Shown here: positions 34,743 to 45,173 of the stretch, one piece after another
Numbering within the stretch: the first letter of the stretch is position 1
How the letters are laid out: the number at the start of each line of letters is the position of its first letter
Assembly (NCBI GenBank): GCA_006226965.1
Contig: SBGQ01000025.1
Span: forward strand, 1 to 61,456
DNA from: a bacterium
Lineage (GTDB): Bacteria > Bacteroidota > Rhodothermia > Balneolales > M1805
Direction of reading: 5' to 3'
Length of the DNA: 61,456 nt
Translations under genes and position numbers: made by a program
The notes under the pieces: generated by a model
Told to the model about the DNA's origin: nothing
The model's input: the letters and a program-made list of their open reading frames with translations, nothing else
The model's database searches: none

Positions 34743-36029
34743 CTAGTTATTCAAAGCTTCCAGATCCTTATAAAACCCCGGATAACTCACACTAGCGGCA
34801 TCTGCATGAATAATTTCTGATTGTGACTCTGCTTTCAGGGACATAATCGCTGCTGACATTGCTATTCTGTGATCATGCCAAGTCTCGTAAGTAGCTGATT
34901 TTGCGACAAAACTTGGGTTTCCTGTAATAGTTAGTCCATCCTGTTGTTCTGTGAAAGAAACGCCGGCTTTTTTCAGTAATTGAGAAACAGCCATAATTCG
35001 ATCACATTCTTTAAAACGCAACTCTTCTGCCCCGGCAAACGACGAAACTCCTTCAGCAAAACTCATCGCCACCGATAAAATCGGCAATTCGTCGATACAG
35101 TTCGGTACTTCATGTAATTCAATTTTTGTTGCTTTTAATCCTGAAAAACGAACTTCTAAATCTGCGACAGGCTCACCACCGCCAACAATACGTTCTTTAG
35201 TAATTTGAATATCAGCGCCCATACGCTTTAGAATATATAATGCAGCCGTTCTGGAATGATTCATTCCTACGTTTGGAATAACTATATGAGAATCAGGAAC
35301 AATACTTCCCGCGACCATCCAAAAAGTCGCCGCTGAAAAATCTCCCGGAACGGAATAATTCTGTGCCGGAATTTCTACATCACGATTAGATGATAAAACA
35401 ACAACGCCATCATCTTTAGTCGTTTTGGGCAAATTTAGCAACCGTTCTGTATGGTCTCTTGTAGAAATACGTTCAATAACTTCGGTAACGCCATCGGCAA
35501 ACAAACCGGCTAGTAGTACACATGATTTCACTTGCGCACTTGCTACCGGTAAATCGTAAGCAATTGCTTTTAAACCAGTATTAGCATGTATTGTAAACGG
35601 CGGATAGTTTTCCTCTCTTGCCGTAAATGTAGCTCCCATCTCTTTTAAGGGATTCATTATGCGTTTCATCGGTCTACCAGATAAAGAATCATCGCCAAAT
35701 AATGTCGCTTCAATTCCTGCACCGGCAATTATACCCGACAACAAACGCATAGTTGTACCGGAATTTCCGCAATCAATTGGAGCCGTCGGCTTTTTAAACC
35801 CGTTTCTACCAACACCTTTTACTTTAACAGTTGTACCTGATTGTTCAATCTCTACACCTAATTGTTTTAAACAAGACAATGTTGATTGAGGATCTGCAGC
35901 ATTCGAATAATTCTCAATGGTTGAAGTTTCGGAGCTTAAGGCTGCAAACATGGCAGAACGATGAGCGATGGATTTATCCGGCGGCAAATTTACACTGCCA
36001 TTTAATGAACGTACAGGGCTGATTTTCAT
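34743..36029 (-). CDS. aroA: 3-phosphoshikimate 1-carboxyvinyltransferase (EPSP synthase)
   Basis: AroA joins phosphoenolpyruvate to shikimate-3-phosphate in aromatic amino acid synthesis. The 428-residue protein shows LPPDKSIAHR near the start, DCGNSGTTMRLLSG, GDDSLSGRPMKR, and the catalytic region PNCIDELPILSVA, plus the late WHDHRIAMS. The RPMxR-type loop and GNSGTTMRL resemble the class II enzymes of Bacillus and Staphylococcus, many of which tolerate glyphosate; tolerance here is only inferred. It stands alone, flanked by the lipoprotein gene and a divergent WG-repeat gene. Confidence 0.97.
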   Translation of the reverse strand: MKISPVRSLNGSVNLPPDKSIAHRSAMFAALSSETSTIENYSNAADPQSTLSCLKQLGVEIEQSGTTVKVKGVGRNGFKKPTAPIDCGNSGTTMRLLSGIIAGAGIEATLFGDDSLSGRPMKRIMNPLKEMGATFTAREENYPPFTIHANTGLKAIAYDLPVASAQVKSCVLLAGLFADGVTEVIERISTRDHTERLLNLPKTTKDDGVVVLSSNRDVEIPAQNYSVPGDFSAATFWMVAGSIVPDSHIVIPNVGMNHSRTAALYILKRMGADIQITKERIVGGGEPVADLEVRFSGLKATKIELHEVPNCIDELPILSVAMSFAEGVSSFAGAEELRFKECDRIMAVSQLLKKAGVSFTEQQDGLTITGNPSFVAKSATYETWHDHRIAMSAAIMSLKAESQSEIIHADAASVSYPGFYKDLEALNN

Positions 36030-36149
36030 GGATTGATTTATTTATAAGCAAAACGAGTTCAAGAATACAAAATCAGAACATAAAAGAGTTAGTGAATAGA
36101 ACTTAATATCAAATTCTTATATTGTAACGGAAATTCAATTCAGTATATC

Positions 36150-37262
36150 ATGAATAAAATCATTTTTTTTACACTTATTTGTGTAGCTCTGTTTGCTAAT
36201 AAAGCTTATTCACAAGAACAACTGTACCCTGTTTTTCAGGATGGAAAAGTTCAGTACATCAATAAAGAGGGAGTGCTTTCCGCAGTCAGTAATAACAGTG
36301 CTCTTTACACGCTTTCCATGAGTATGATTGACAACAAGACCTATTTTATGATTAAAGATTATGAGAACTATCTCTTTCACGATGGTGTTTTAATGATTGA
36401 TTTAGGTACGTCAAATATGCCGCTTACATATGGAAATGTATTTGAGTACTATGATTTACTGAACAATAAATTATTCTCAAATCGATGTGTAGATTTTGGA
36501 TTTCCAGCGGAACGTTTAATTCCGGTTAGTATCTCTTTCATGAAGATAATTCCGACACATAACATGCCTTGGACGTATATTGATTATTCCGGGAAGCCTG
36601 CATTCAATAAAAAATTTGACTATGCCGATAGCTTTAACAATGGTTTAGCAAGAGTAAAATCCGGCGATTACTGGGGCATAATAGATAATTCAGGAGAATA
36701 TAAAATTAATCCGGAGTTCTCCTCACTGCTATCATTTTCTGAGGGTTTAGCAGCGGCAAAAAAAGATGCTTTTTACGGTTTTATTAACGAGTCGGGAAAT
36801 TGGGCAATTCAACCGACGTTTGAAAATGCTTGGACATTCTCAAACGGTTTAGCACGTGTACTCGTTAATTCAAAGTATCGATTTGTTTTACCAAACGGCG
36901 ACTATTTAGATTCAAATGAATGGGATTATGCAACTGACTTTTCAAATGGATATGCTATCGTTGGTACACATTCAGAATATCATTTCATTAATACAAACGG
37001 TGAAATTGTGAAATCTGATTTTCAGCGAGGAAGTTCGTTTTCAAGTGGCTATGCTGCAATTTGTGTAGATGGAAAATGGGGATACGTAAACAAAAAATTC
37101 GAATGGGTTATCGAACCGATTTTTGCTTATGCACACCCGTTTCAAGGAGATTTAGCCATTGTTTGGCTCGATGAGCAACCGTTTTACATCAACGCAAATA
37201 ACGAAAAAATTTACGATGTTCTTAGTCCTGAGGATATAAAACACTTCAAACAAATGAACTAA
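36150..37262 (+). CDS. secreted WG-repeat protein
   Basis: The 370-residue protein has a signal peptide ending KAYSQ and four to six WG-type repeats (about 145-340) of the form DYWGIIDNSGEYKINPEFSS and SFSEGLAAAKKD. WG repeats form beta-rich solenoids and are common in Bacteroidota; the function of this family is not defined. Its stop lies next to that of the TPR gene on the other strand with no spacer. Confidence 0.82.
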   Translation: MNKIIFFTLICVALFANKAYSQEQLYPVFQDGKVQYINKEGVLSAVSNNSALYTLSMSMIDNKTYFMIKDYENYLFHDGVLMIDLGTSNMPLTYGNVFEYYDLLNNKLFSNRCVDFGFPAERLIPVSISFMKIIPTHNMPWTYIDYSGKPAFNKKFDYADSFNNGLARVKSGDYWGIIDNSGEYKINPEFSSLLSFSEGLAAAKKDAFYGFINESGNWAIQPTFENAWTFSNGLARVLVNSKYRFVLPNGDYLDSNEWDYATDFSNGYAIVGTHSEYHFINTNGEIVKSDFQRGSSFSSGYAAICVDGKWGYVNKKFEWVIEPIFAYAHPFQGDLAIVWLDEQPFYINANNEKIYDVLSPEDIKHFKQMN

Positions 37263-40235
37263 TTACTGAATCATTTCTTCTGCATCTTTTGCAGCTGGAG
37301 TATTTGGATATTTTTCAATCAGCAACTTGAGTGTTTTCTTAGACTCAACCGGATTCCCCAGTTTTTGGTAACAAACAGCTGATTCTAAAAGAGCATTCGA
37401 AACCCAAGATTCATATGCTTCATACAAAATTTTAACCTTAGAAAACGCATCAAGCGCATCATTAAACATCGCCTTATCCTGATATATGCGACCAATCATG
37501 AATTGAGCTTCTGCTCCTTCAGCAGCTGTGTTTTTCTTTGCGATTTCCTGCAATTGTGGCAAAGCTACATCATCCTTTAATTCTTCATAATTCACTTTTG
37601 CAATTCCCAATTTCATGGCATCATTATTTGGAAATAAACCGGCGCCTTTTTCGAAATAGGTTCTTGCATTTTCAAACTTCTGACGACCAATTTCGGTAGT
37701 TCCCAGTCCGATTAAAGCTTCAGCCTTGTAAGCGATAAAATCTTTATCTAGCTGAGAGAACACCTCAAAAGCAGCATCAAACTCTTCTCTTTCCAATCGA
37801 ATTCTACCGAGTAAACTCATCGCAATCGGTGTTTTCTCCAAGTTAGGATAATCTTGTATAAACGATTCCAATTCGGAAATTGCCTTATCAACATCACCAT
37901 GTAAACGATATGATTCAGCTAAACTATATCGAGCTTCTGGAACTAATTTTTTGTTATTACTGATGCGGATATATTCAGTAAACGATTTTACAGCACCATC
38001 ATAATCGCCCGATTGCAAAATAGTCTCAGCCTGACGATAACGTAATCTATCTGCTGTTTTTGAGCTTGGGTTTGCATATATAAACTCTTCGAAGATTTGC
38101 TCGGAAGAATCTGATTCACCCGATGCCAATTGAGCATATTGAATTCCGTTTATGGCCTCTAAGATGTAATCGCTTTTAGGATGATTTTGTAAAACTAATT
38201 TATACGCATTTATTGCATCATTGTATTTACCGGCATTATAAAACGCATCGCCAATATTATACTGCGCTCTTGCAGCCCAAGGTGTTCCCGGATATTTATT
38301 GATTACAGTATTAAATTCTACTATTGCCTGATCGTAATTCCCCATTAGAAAATATACGTAGCCGATGTTATACTGCGCCTGCTCTCTCAATCGTGAAAAC
38401 GGGTAAATGCGCAACATCTTCCTGAAATTTGTTACCGCTTCATAGGTACGGTCAGAGCGATAATAGGAGTTTGCAATCTGGAAAATAGCATAATCGCCGC
38501 CCGGATCGGCTCCAATTGTTTTTTGGTAGTAATCAATTGCAGTATCGTATTCACGCAATGCATAATGTGCATCACCAAGTCGTAATTTTGTATCAATATC
38601 GTACGGAAAAAGTGCAATTGGCGGTGGCTGGTAGTTTTGTAAGAAATTTTCAAACGGTTCAACTGATTCACGATATTCACCCATTTTGAAACGGCACCAA
38701 CCTAACGAATACTTTGCTGCGCCAACTAATTTATGTGTCGGGTATAGTTCAACAAACTGTGCAAACTGTGCACCGGCAGGCCCGTAATCTTCGTAACTAT
38801 AATAAGAATCAGCCGACCAAAACAAAGCCTCAGCAGCAACTTTTGAATTCGGGTGCGATTTCACAATTTGCTCAAACAAAGGTTGAGCTTGTTTATATGC
38901 CTGATTTCGATAAAGTAACCATGCTTTTTGAAAACTAGCCTGCACTTTTACATCCGGATCTACATCTACACTTTTTTCAGCTTCTTCAAAAGCCTGCATG
39001 GCACGAGTGTATTCATTGTTTGCAAAATAGGCTTCACCTAATAAACTAAATAATTTTCCTTCCTGCTTCAGCTCCATATCGCTTCGAATAACCGAGAGCA
39101 AAATCTCTATTGTTTCGGTAAACTCGTTGAATTCAAATGCAGAAATTGCCCATTCATAATACGCTTCTTCAACCCAAAAACCGGTTTTAAAATGCTGACC
39201 AAATGTTTGAAACGTCTGCATCGCTTTGGGGTACAAACCAGCCATTTTTTCATTTACCGCTTTGTAGTACAAGGCTTTTCGCGATAAATCATCATCACCT
39301 TTTACAGCATTTGCAAATGACTCAGCCGACCAGTGATAAATCTGCTGTTTATGATACACCCAACCGAGTCCGTACTGCGCATAGCGAGCCTCATCCTTGC
39401 CTTCATTCAAATTGTTATATCGAAGGTAAAATGCAGAAGCATTTTCAAAATCGTTGAGATAATTATAGGATTCTGCAATTAAGAAAACAGCTTTACTTTC
39501 TTCTTCGCCTTGTAATAACGGAAGTTCATTTTTTAAAGCCGTAATACATTCTTCAAATCGTCTTTGTTGATAATACGCTTCACCCAAAGCCGTCCCAATG
39601 CGTCGGGTTACTTTATCATTGGGGTAACGTTTTTTTAATAATTCGAATGCTTCAGTTGCCTTGTCGTACTCTTTTTCTGATAAATACATAGCACCACGAG
39701 CATATAGAGCAGAAGGAGCCAAATCAGATTTGGGAAAATCATCAGCCAATTGCAAATAATAGGCGCGAGATTGATCTGTATTTTTATCTAATCGGGCAGA
39801 TTCAGCCATCCAGTAAACTACTTTATCGCTTACTTTCTTTTCGTTATCCAGAACCAAAACTTCCTGATAGTCCTGAATAGCTTTTTTATAATTCTTTTGA
39901 TTAAAGGCGTCATTTGCTAAACGTAACTTAGCCAGTACTGCATATTCCGATTTTGGCCAGTTATTGATAAAAACATCCGTAAAAATATCTGCGGCAGTGG
40001 AATCGAAAGCAACTTGATTCTCCAAAACGGTATAATCAGCGGTTTCTTTCTCCGGCTCATAAAAATCACTTACTAAATAGGCATTAGCATCTGCGAAAGA
40101 AAATTCAAAGAAACCTAATTCATTCCAAACTAAGGATTTATAATAGGAGTCAAGCTTACCGAAACGAGGTTGTTGTGCTTGTGCAACCGAGGTAAAGAGT
40201 ACTAAAACAAGGCAGAAAAAAAGCCGCTTTTTCAA
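37263..40235 (-). CDS. large periplasmic TPR protein
   Basis: This protein of about 990 residues consists of a signal peptide (KKRLFFCLVLVLF...AQAQ) and more than twenty tetratricopeptide-type repeats through to the C-terminus, for example FNQKNYKKAIQDYQEVLVL and AQYNIGDAFYNAGKYNDAI. No catalytic domain is visible, so it probably scaffolds an envelope complex. The start is not an ATG: a TTG at 40235 gives the signal peptide directly, while a GTG at 40298 would add 21 polar residues; I prefer 40235. A promoter matching the local consensus lies at 40332-40363. Confidence 0.85.
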   Translation of the reverse strand: MKKRLFFCLVLVLFTSVAQAQQPRFGKLDSYYKSLVWNELGFFEFSFADANAYLVSDFYEPEKETADYTVLENQVAFDSTAADIFTDVFINNWPKSEYAVLAKLRLANDAFNQKNYKKAIQDYQEVLVLDNEKKVSDKVVYWMAESARLDKNTDQSRAYYLQLADDFPKSDLAPSALYARGAMYLSEKEYDKATEAFELLKKRYPNDKVTRRIGTALGEAYYQQRRFEECITALKNELPLLQGEEESKAVFLIAESYNYLNDFENASAFYLRYNNLNEGKDEARYAQYGLGWVYHKQQIYHWSAESFANAVKGDDDLSRKALYYKAVNEKMAGLYPKAMQTFQTFGQHFKTGFWVEEAYYEWAISAFEFNEFTETIEILLSVIRSDMELKQEGKLFSLLGEAYFANNEYTRAMQAFEEAEKSVDVDPDVKVQASFQKAWLLYRNQAYKQAQPLFEQIVKSHPNSKVAAEALFWSADSYYSYEDYGPAGAQFAQFVELYPTHKLVGAAKYSLGWCRFKMGEYRESVEPFENFLQNYQPPPIALFPYDIDTKLRLGDAHYALREYDTAIDYYQKTIGADPGGDYAIFQIANSYYRSDRTYEAVTNFRKMLRIYPFSRLREQAQYNIGYVYFLMGNYDQAIVEFNTVINKYPGTPWAARAQYNIGDAFYNAGKYNDAINAYKLVLQNHPKSDYILEAINGIQYAQLASGESDSSEQIFEEFIYANPSSKTADRLRYRQAETILQSGDYDGAVKSFTEYIRISNNKKLVPEARYSLAESYRLHGDVDKAISELESFIQDYPNLEKTPIAMSLLGRIRLEREEFDAAFEVFSQLDKDFIAYKAEALIGLGTTEIGRQKFENARTYFEKGAGLFPNNDAMKLGIAKVNYEELKDDVALPQLQEIAKKNTAAEGAEAQFMIGRIYQDKAMFNDALDAFSKVKILYEAYESWVSNALLESAVCYQKLGNPVESKKTLKLLIEKYPNTPAAKDAEEMIQ

Positions 40236-40331
40236 AGTAGAATCAAGATTTAGGTTAACTTCAATATGCTGATTTACTTTAGAATGATTTCTAACCACAA
40301 ATTATTGTATAAAATCTACTAAAACTGGGCT

Positions 40332-40363
40332 TAAAGATAGGTGTTTGAGATTCTTACTTCAAA
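40332..40363 (-). promoter_or_regulatory. promoter of the TPR gene
   Basis: On the minus strand TTTG (plus 40360-40363), a 20-base spacer and TATCTTTA (plus 40332-40339) match the local consensus with one mismatch. Transcription would begin near 40328. Confidence 0.45.
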
Positions 40364-40385
40364 GAAAATCAATGGATTGAATGAA

Positions 40386-41048
40386 TTATAAATTCAAGAA
40401 ATGCAGGAATTCGTCAGCTTTGTCGATTATGTCTTGTTCGAACACTCTATCGGACACAGACTCAATCAAATAGCTGTGGCGGCGTAAGGCGGATTGTACT
40501 TTTCCGGTATCGTATTGGTTAAGCTTGATGGAAATTCTAACCAAACTTGGTTCATCTTCAACCATTGAAGTTCCGCACGAAAGTACTTGTACATGCTCTT
40601 GTTCGATGATGCGAATAAGATTGTGCAAAATAAAATCACGTTGTTCAATTAATAAAACTAAAACGGTTCCCGGTATTTCATAATTCATTGATTTTGCTAA
40701 TTCTTCCAGCATCATTTGCCTTGGTGCAACTCCAATATATCTACCGGTTGAATCGATTACCGGCAGAACATCAAATCCGGAATGGGATACTAACTTCAAA
40801 CCCTCCAAGCAAGATGAATCCTGATGAATGGTTAAGGGATTACGATATTCAAACAGTTCTTTGAGTTCTTTAACGCCCAAATCACTAAATAACTCTTGTT
40901 CAGAAATCAAACCAATACAGACCTGATTTTCATCGAGCACCGGCAACACGCTTACACCTTCGGACTTCATAAATTCGTATCCATCAACAGCTGAACTGCT
41001 TTCCTGAAGGGTTGGGTAGGTTGTATTTAAACAAGATCTGATTAGCAT
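40386..41048 (-). CDS. CBS-domain protein with ACT-like tail
   Basis: The 220-residue protein has two CBS motifs (about 1-55 and 65-125; segments VSVLPVLDENQVCIGLISEQELF and FDVLPVIDSTGRYIGVAPRQMML) that usually bind adenosyl nucleotides, and a C-terminal region (about 130-215, TVLVLLIEQRDFILHNLIRIIEQE) resembling an ACT-type regulatory domain. No enzyme domain is attached, so it may act as a stand-alone energy or ligand sensor. It follows hflX after 11 bases, in the same operon. Confidence 0.82.
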   Translation of the reverse strand: MLIRSCLNTTYPTLQESSSAVDGYEFMKSEGVSVLPVLDENQVCIGLISEQELFSDLGVKELKELFEYRNPLTIHQDSSCLEGLKLVSHSGFDVLPVIDSTGRYIGVAPRQMMLEELAKSMNYEIPGTVLVLLIEQRDFILHNLIRIIEQEHVQVLSCGTSMVEDEPSLVRISIKLNQYDTGKVQSALRRHSYLIESVSDRVFEQDIIDKADEFLHFLNL

Positions 41049-41059
41049 AGGGACATGTA

Positions 41060-42355
41060 CTACGAAACGGGAAAACTTGTTTCAGTATCGGCTGCCAAGA
41101 GGTATTTCTCAAGTTTTATTCGATCATTTTTATGCAAATCTACCTGCATAATCACTTTATCGTTTTGGTACTTCACCTTTTTAACAGTTCCGGCATCATG
41201 AACGAATGAAACCAATTTATAATTGTTTACCGGAATTTTTACCGTTACTGACTCATATTCGTTGGCAATATAACGCAAAATTTCTGATTCAAGTTCATGC
41301 AAACCAATTTGCTGTGCCGCTGATATGAAAATCGCTTTCGGAAATGCCAATTTAATTTCAGCCAATTTTACCGGGTCTTTTATCAAGTCCACTTTATTGA
41401 ACACCAAAATAACAGGTTTATCATCTGCTTTTATTTCCTCCAATGTTTTTCGAACTACTTTTATGTAGTCGTCTAAACCGGTTGAAGAGATATCTACCAC
41501 ATGCAGCAGAATATCAGACTCTCTTATTTCATCCAAGGTTGATTTAAAACTTTCAATCAGACTATGCGGTAATTTGCGAATAAAACCTACTGTATCAGAA
41601 ACTAATATTTGTTTTTTCCCGATTTGATGGCGGCGAACCGTAGCATCGAGCGTGGCAAATAATAAATCTTCCGCAAATACATTGTCGGTTGTTAATGCAT
41701 TCAATAAACTCGATTTACCCGCATTCGTGTATCCAACTAAAGCTACTCGTGTAAGTTCTTCTCTCCCTTTTCGTTGAATAAATCGTTGTTGATCTAATTT
41801 TTTTAATTTCTCCTTTAAAACAGCAATACGCTTTCCAATTAATCGGCGGTCTGTTTCAATTTGAGTCTCTCCGGGACCTTTAGTCCCGATCCCCCCTTTT
41901 TGGCGAGATAAGTGAGTCCAAGCACGAGTTAATCTTGGCAAGATGTAATTGAGCTGAGCTAATTCAACCTGTGTTTTTGCTGCTGATGTTTTTGCACGAG
42001 AAGCAAAAATATCTAAAATCAATCCGCTTCGGTCAATTACTTTAGCTTTAGTTACTCTTTGAATATTTCGAACCTGAGACGGCGATAAATCGTCGTCAAA
42101 TATCAGGGTATCAGCACCGTACATCGTAATCATCAGGCTTATTTCATCTACCTTACCTTTACCGATGTAATATTCACGGTCTGGTGTAGTACGGTTTTGA
42201 AGAATTTTTTTTACAGGATTCCCACCGGCGGTGTGAGTTAATCGTTCTAATTCAGCTAAGTGCTCTTCGGCTTCTTCACGGCTCAAATCAGGGCCATATA
42301 CCCCGACTAATAGTACTTTTTCTTCCTGTTTAAGAGATAGGGTTTGTTCGTCCAA
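41060..42355 (-). CDS. hflX: GTPase HflX
   Basis: HflX is a translational GTPase that splits stalled or stress-hibernating 70S ribosomes. The 431-residue protein has the N-terminal HflX domain (1-150), the glycine-rich linker GGIGTKGPGETQIETDRR (154-171), and the G domain with P-loop GYTNAGKS (208-215), DTVGF and NKVD. The C-terminal domain (about 365-425) is the usual small one. It is in an operon with a membrane protein gene upstream (6 bases) and the CBS gene downstream. Confidence 0.97.
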   Translation of the reverse strand: MDEQTLSLKQEEKVLLVGVYGPDLSREEAEEHLAELERLTHTAGGNPVKKILQNRTTPDREYYIGKGKVDEISLMITMYGADTLIFDDDLSPSQVRNIQRVTKAKVIDRSGLILDIFASRAKTSAAKTQVELAQLNYILPRLTRAWTHLSRQKGGIGTKGPGETQIETDRRLIGKRIAVLKEKLKKLDQQRFIQRKGREELTRVALVGYTNAGKSSLLNALTTDNVFAEDLLFATLDATVRRHQIGKKQILVSDTVGFIRKLPHSLIESFKSTLDEIRESDILLHVVDISSTGLDDYIKVVRKTLEEIKADDKPVILVFNKVDLIKDPVKLAEIKLAFPKAIFISAAQQIGLHELESEILRYIANEYESVTVKIPVNNYKLVSFVHDAGTVKKVKYQNDKVIMQVDLHKNDRIKLEKYLLAADTETSFPVS

Positions 42356-42361
42356 GTATGT

Positions 42362-42928
42362 TTATGAAATAGATTTGTGATCGGTAAATTGATGAACGCT
42401 TAAATCGAAACGACGTCCAAGTTTCAAAGAAATCATTTGTTTAAATCCATCAACAAATTCATTGGGCACTTGTAATTCAATTCTTCTGAATTCTTTTCTG
42501 CTTCCAATCATGGTCTGATACACAAAGATATAAGTTATGTGTTTATCATGCTTGGTTTCAAAATAATCAGAAACCTGATTCCAACTGATTGTTTGCGAGG
42601 GATCGTTCACATTTTTAACGATTCCGTGTTCCGTAATGTATCGTTTTGACATTAAAAAAGATGAGATAAACCAGTTTAACCCAATCCAGTTATAACTGAG
42701 AAAAATAGCGTAGTCCGGTTCCTGATATTTTACGATTGAAGCAATAAAAAACAATGCAGTAAATGCTAAAAAAACACTACTAAACAGCGGATAACCTAAT
42801 AAATGCCCTGATTTCCAACTCATTTTTACGCGTCTGAGTCGTACAGCATTCCCCAATGTTACAATCGTTAATAACGTTGAAACAATGGTGAGAAGAACTA
42901 AGGTGGCAACTAATAAAATTTCAATCAT
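42362..42928 (-). CDS. hypothetical membrane protein with PH-like tail
   Basis: I do not recognise a named family. The 188 residues contain three predicted membrane spans (about 2-26, 45-68, 74-96) and then a soluble tail of about 90 residues whose strands (ERHGIVKN-type turn, ISWNQVSDYFETK, ITYIFVYQ, RRIELQVP) look like a bacterial PH domain. It is between the BatA-like gene and hflX with 6-base gaps on both sides, so it is co-transcribed with them. Confidence 0.65.
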   Translation of the reverse strand: MIEILLVATLVLLTIVSTLLTIVTLGNAVRLRRVKMSWKSGHLLGYPLFSSVFLAFTALFFIASIVKYQEPDYAIFLSYNWIGLNWFISSFLMSKRYITEHGIVKNVNDPSQTISWNQVSDYFETKHDKHITYIFVYQTMIGSRKEFRRIELQVPNEFVDGFKQMISLKLGRRFDLSVHQFTDHKSIS

Positions 42929-42934
42929 CTACAC

Positions 42935-45025
42935 TTAACCGCTGGTTTCAGCTTTAAACCAAATACTTACCGCTGACTCTGCAATTAACAACAAAAATGC
43001 CAATACTGCAACTATTGGCCATAATTTGGTGCCATGTTCGGTCAAATCAACCAAAGCGTTTTGATTTTCATCTGAATTAACGTCATAAACGCTTACATGT
43101 TTAAATTGTTTGGAAAAAATTAACTCAATTTCATCATTTTTTGCATCTCTAAATGCTGACAAATCCGGACTTAAGTACAATGCCATCTTTTGTGAAATCA
43201 TATTATCCTCTTTTATTGTGATAATTCCAGATTCCATACCATGTGTCAGCGTGCTTACGAAAAATGCAGACCCTCTTCTTTGCGTAACAGGTTGCTCATT
43301 AAATCCCATCTGCTCGTGTGTAATAACGATTTGCTTAGATTCTTTGTTCACTTTTTGCGTAAACACCTTACCCAATTCAGTTTGATGCAGACCTCCTGTT
43401 TCAGACATTGAAACGTACCAAGCCAAGCGATACCAAAGAGGCGCAAACAAGGCATTACTCGGAAAATTCGACCAGGCAGAACCCGTCCCTATTGCTGAAA
43501 CGATAACTTTTGCCTGCTGAACTTTGGTTTCAACCAATAAGGGTTCATTCAAAACCGAATTAATTACAGGCATTTGCAAGCCCATGTTTGTTTTTTCTAT
43601 TTGATAATATGCAAATACGTTCGGTTTCTCATATTCAATAGACTTGTTTGTTTTTCCATCAAAAACCTGCTGAAAAATCTGATGTTTTGCGTCGGCAATT
43701 TTTGCTGTCGTTACCACTTCAGGAGATGAAAACGAGCCTTTAATTCCAGAATACTTCGCAGAAATACCTGTTGATGCAAAAAATTGATTATAGTTTTGAA
43801 GATTGGATTGCACCGAAGGGATAATCATCAAACCTTTTGATTCATTTATCCATTGCTGAGTTAAACTTTTTAAGAAATCAGGGAATTCTTTCAAGCCTAA
43901 AAACAAGAACGAAGCATACGATTCGGCATTAATACCCGATAAGGCATTTAATTCTACAATATCGAATTTTAGTTCTGAATCATTTGCGTTTGCGGCATCA
44001 AATAGAGCACGCATATAAATCAACTCTTCATCGGAATGGGTTCGGTCTGTTATTACCGCTATTTGTTTGTAATCAGGAATGGCTAACACGAAAAAGCGTT
44101 CGTTATCAGCGAGATACGCATCACCGACTAACTTTATTTTTGCTTCTAGAAACCCGGTCTCTTTTGGTGTGAAGTTAAACACAAATTGTTGCTTCTCACC
44201 CGCCGCTAATCCGAGTTGATATTCTCCGGCAACTTCATCATTTAACCACAAACTCGCACTTCCGTTTATGGCACCTTCTATACCGCTGGCGGCAATTACA
44301 ACACGTATTTGTACAGGTTTGTTTTTTACTAAAACCTGATTTTCGAGATCTACCGATTCAACATATAAATTTAACTGGTTCGGTTTTCCCACGGGAATCC
44401 AGCTTAGAGTGAGTGAAGTACCTAAAGTATCCGCTAAAGAATGGTTGAGCTTACTTGGGTGAACATCGCTGAGATAAATTATTTTTCCGATAGGGTCTTC
44501 ATGAAGTGATGCGAATAGGTTTTGCCAACTTGAGTTACTATACGATTGCGAAATTTTTTCAACGGCTGCAATCGCATCCGCCTTACCGACCACTCGATTT
44601 GAGATAACGGTAGAACTAAGCGTATTCACGATAAACATTTGAGTTTCAGGCGCTTTGGCAATTAGTGAAATAGCCCATTGTTTTGCCTGTTCCAGTAAAG
44701 GGCCGTTTTCATCAACCCTATCCATACCAATTCCGTTTTCAATTACAAGATGTATGGTTTCTTGACCAGAGGCGCCTACACCATTTTCTGAAATGAACGG
44801 TTGAGCCAAGGCTAACAATAAAAAAGCCGCAAGTAAAGTTCTTATTGCCAACAAAACCCACTCTTTCAGTTTTAGATTTCTGACAACCGTTTTCTGGAGT
44901 TCTTCCAAAAAGGCAATTGAAGAAAAAGCGAGTTGTTCCGGTCTTCTAAAATTCAATAAATGAATCACCAACGGGATGAAAACAAGTGGGATAAACCAAA
45001 TAAAAACCGGATTTAAAAACGACAT
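42935..45025 (-). CDS. BatA-type membrane-anchored protein
   Basis: The 696-residue protein opens with the BatA N-terminal module: a first span (about 6-24), the LLNFRRPEQLAFSSIAFLEEL linker and a second span (about 56-76). A large periplasmic region follows, partly VWA-like (a short IHLVIENGIGMDR strand near 110 where VWA has DxSxS; the MIDAS motif is not intact), and it ends with a third span near 670-690. The ATG at 45025 fits the family start; a longer reading from 45091 is rejected. Genes of this type in Bacteroidota are linked to aerotolerance loci and to uncharacterised envelope functions. Confidence 0.82.
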   Translation of the reverse strand: MSFLNPVFIWFIPLVFIPLVIHLLNFRRPEQLAFSSIAFLEELQKTVVRNLKLKEWVLLAIRTLLAAFLLLALAQPFISENGVGASGQETIHLVIENGIGMDRVDENGPLLEQAKQWAISLIAKAPETQMFIVNTLSSTVISNRVVGKADAIAAVEKISQSYSNSSWQNLFASLHEDPIGKIIYLSDVHPSKLNHSLADTLGTSLTLSWIPVGKPNQLNLYVESVDLENQVLVKNKPVQIRVVIAASGIEGAINGSASLWLNDEVAGEYQLGLAAGEKQQFVFNFTPKETGFLEAKIKLVGDAYLADNERFFVLAIPDYKQIAVITDRTHSDEELIYMRALFDAANANDSELKFDIVELNALSGINAESYASFLFLGLKEFPDFLKSLTQQWINESKGLMIIPSVQSNLQNYNQFFASTGISAKYSGIKGSFSSPEVVTTAKIADAKHQIFQQVFDGKTNKSIEYEKPNVFAYYQIEKTNMGLQMPVINSVLNEPLLVETKVQQAKVIVSAIGTGSAWSNFPSNALFAPLWYRLAWYVSMSETGGLHQTELGKVFTQKVNKESKQIVITHEQMGFNEQPVTQRRGSAFFVSTLTHGMESGIITIKEDNMISQKMALYLSPDLSAFRDAKNDEIELIFSKQFKHVSVYDVNSDENQNALVDLTEHGTKLWPIVAVLAFLLLIAESAVSIWFKAETSG

Positions 45026-45173
45026 AAGATTGTATAAACGAAATTCAGGGCAAAATAGTGAGATTTCCGACGCAAATTGCCAGAATTTCAATCCTTAGTT
45101 GATACATAAAACCCATTTAACCATAAAAAACCTTAATTTCGGGCAGATAAATTTTCCGAACCAAGACCTGATT

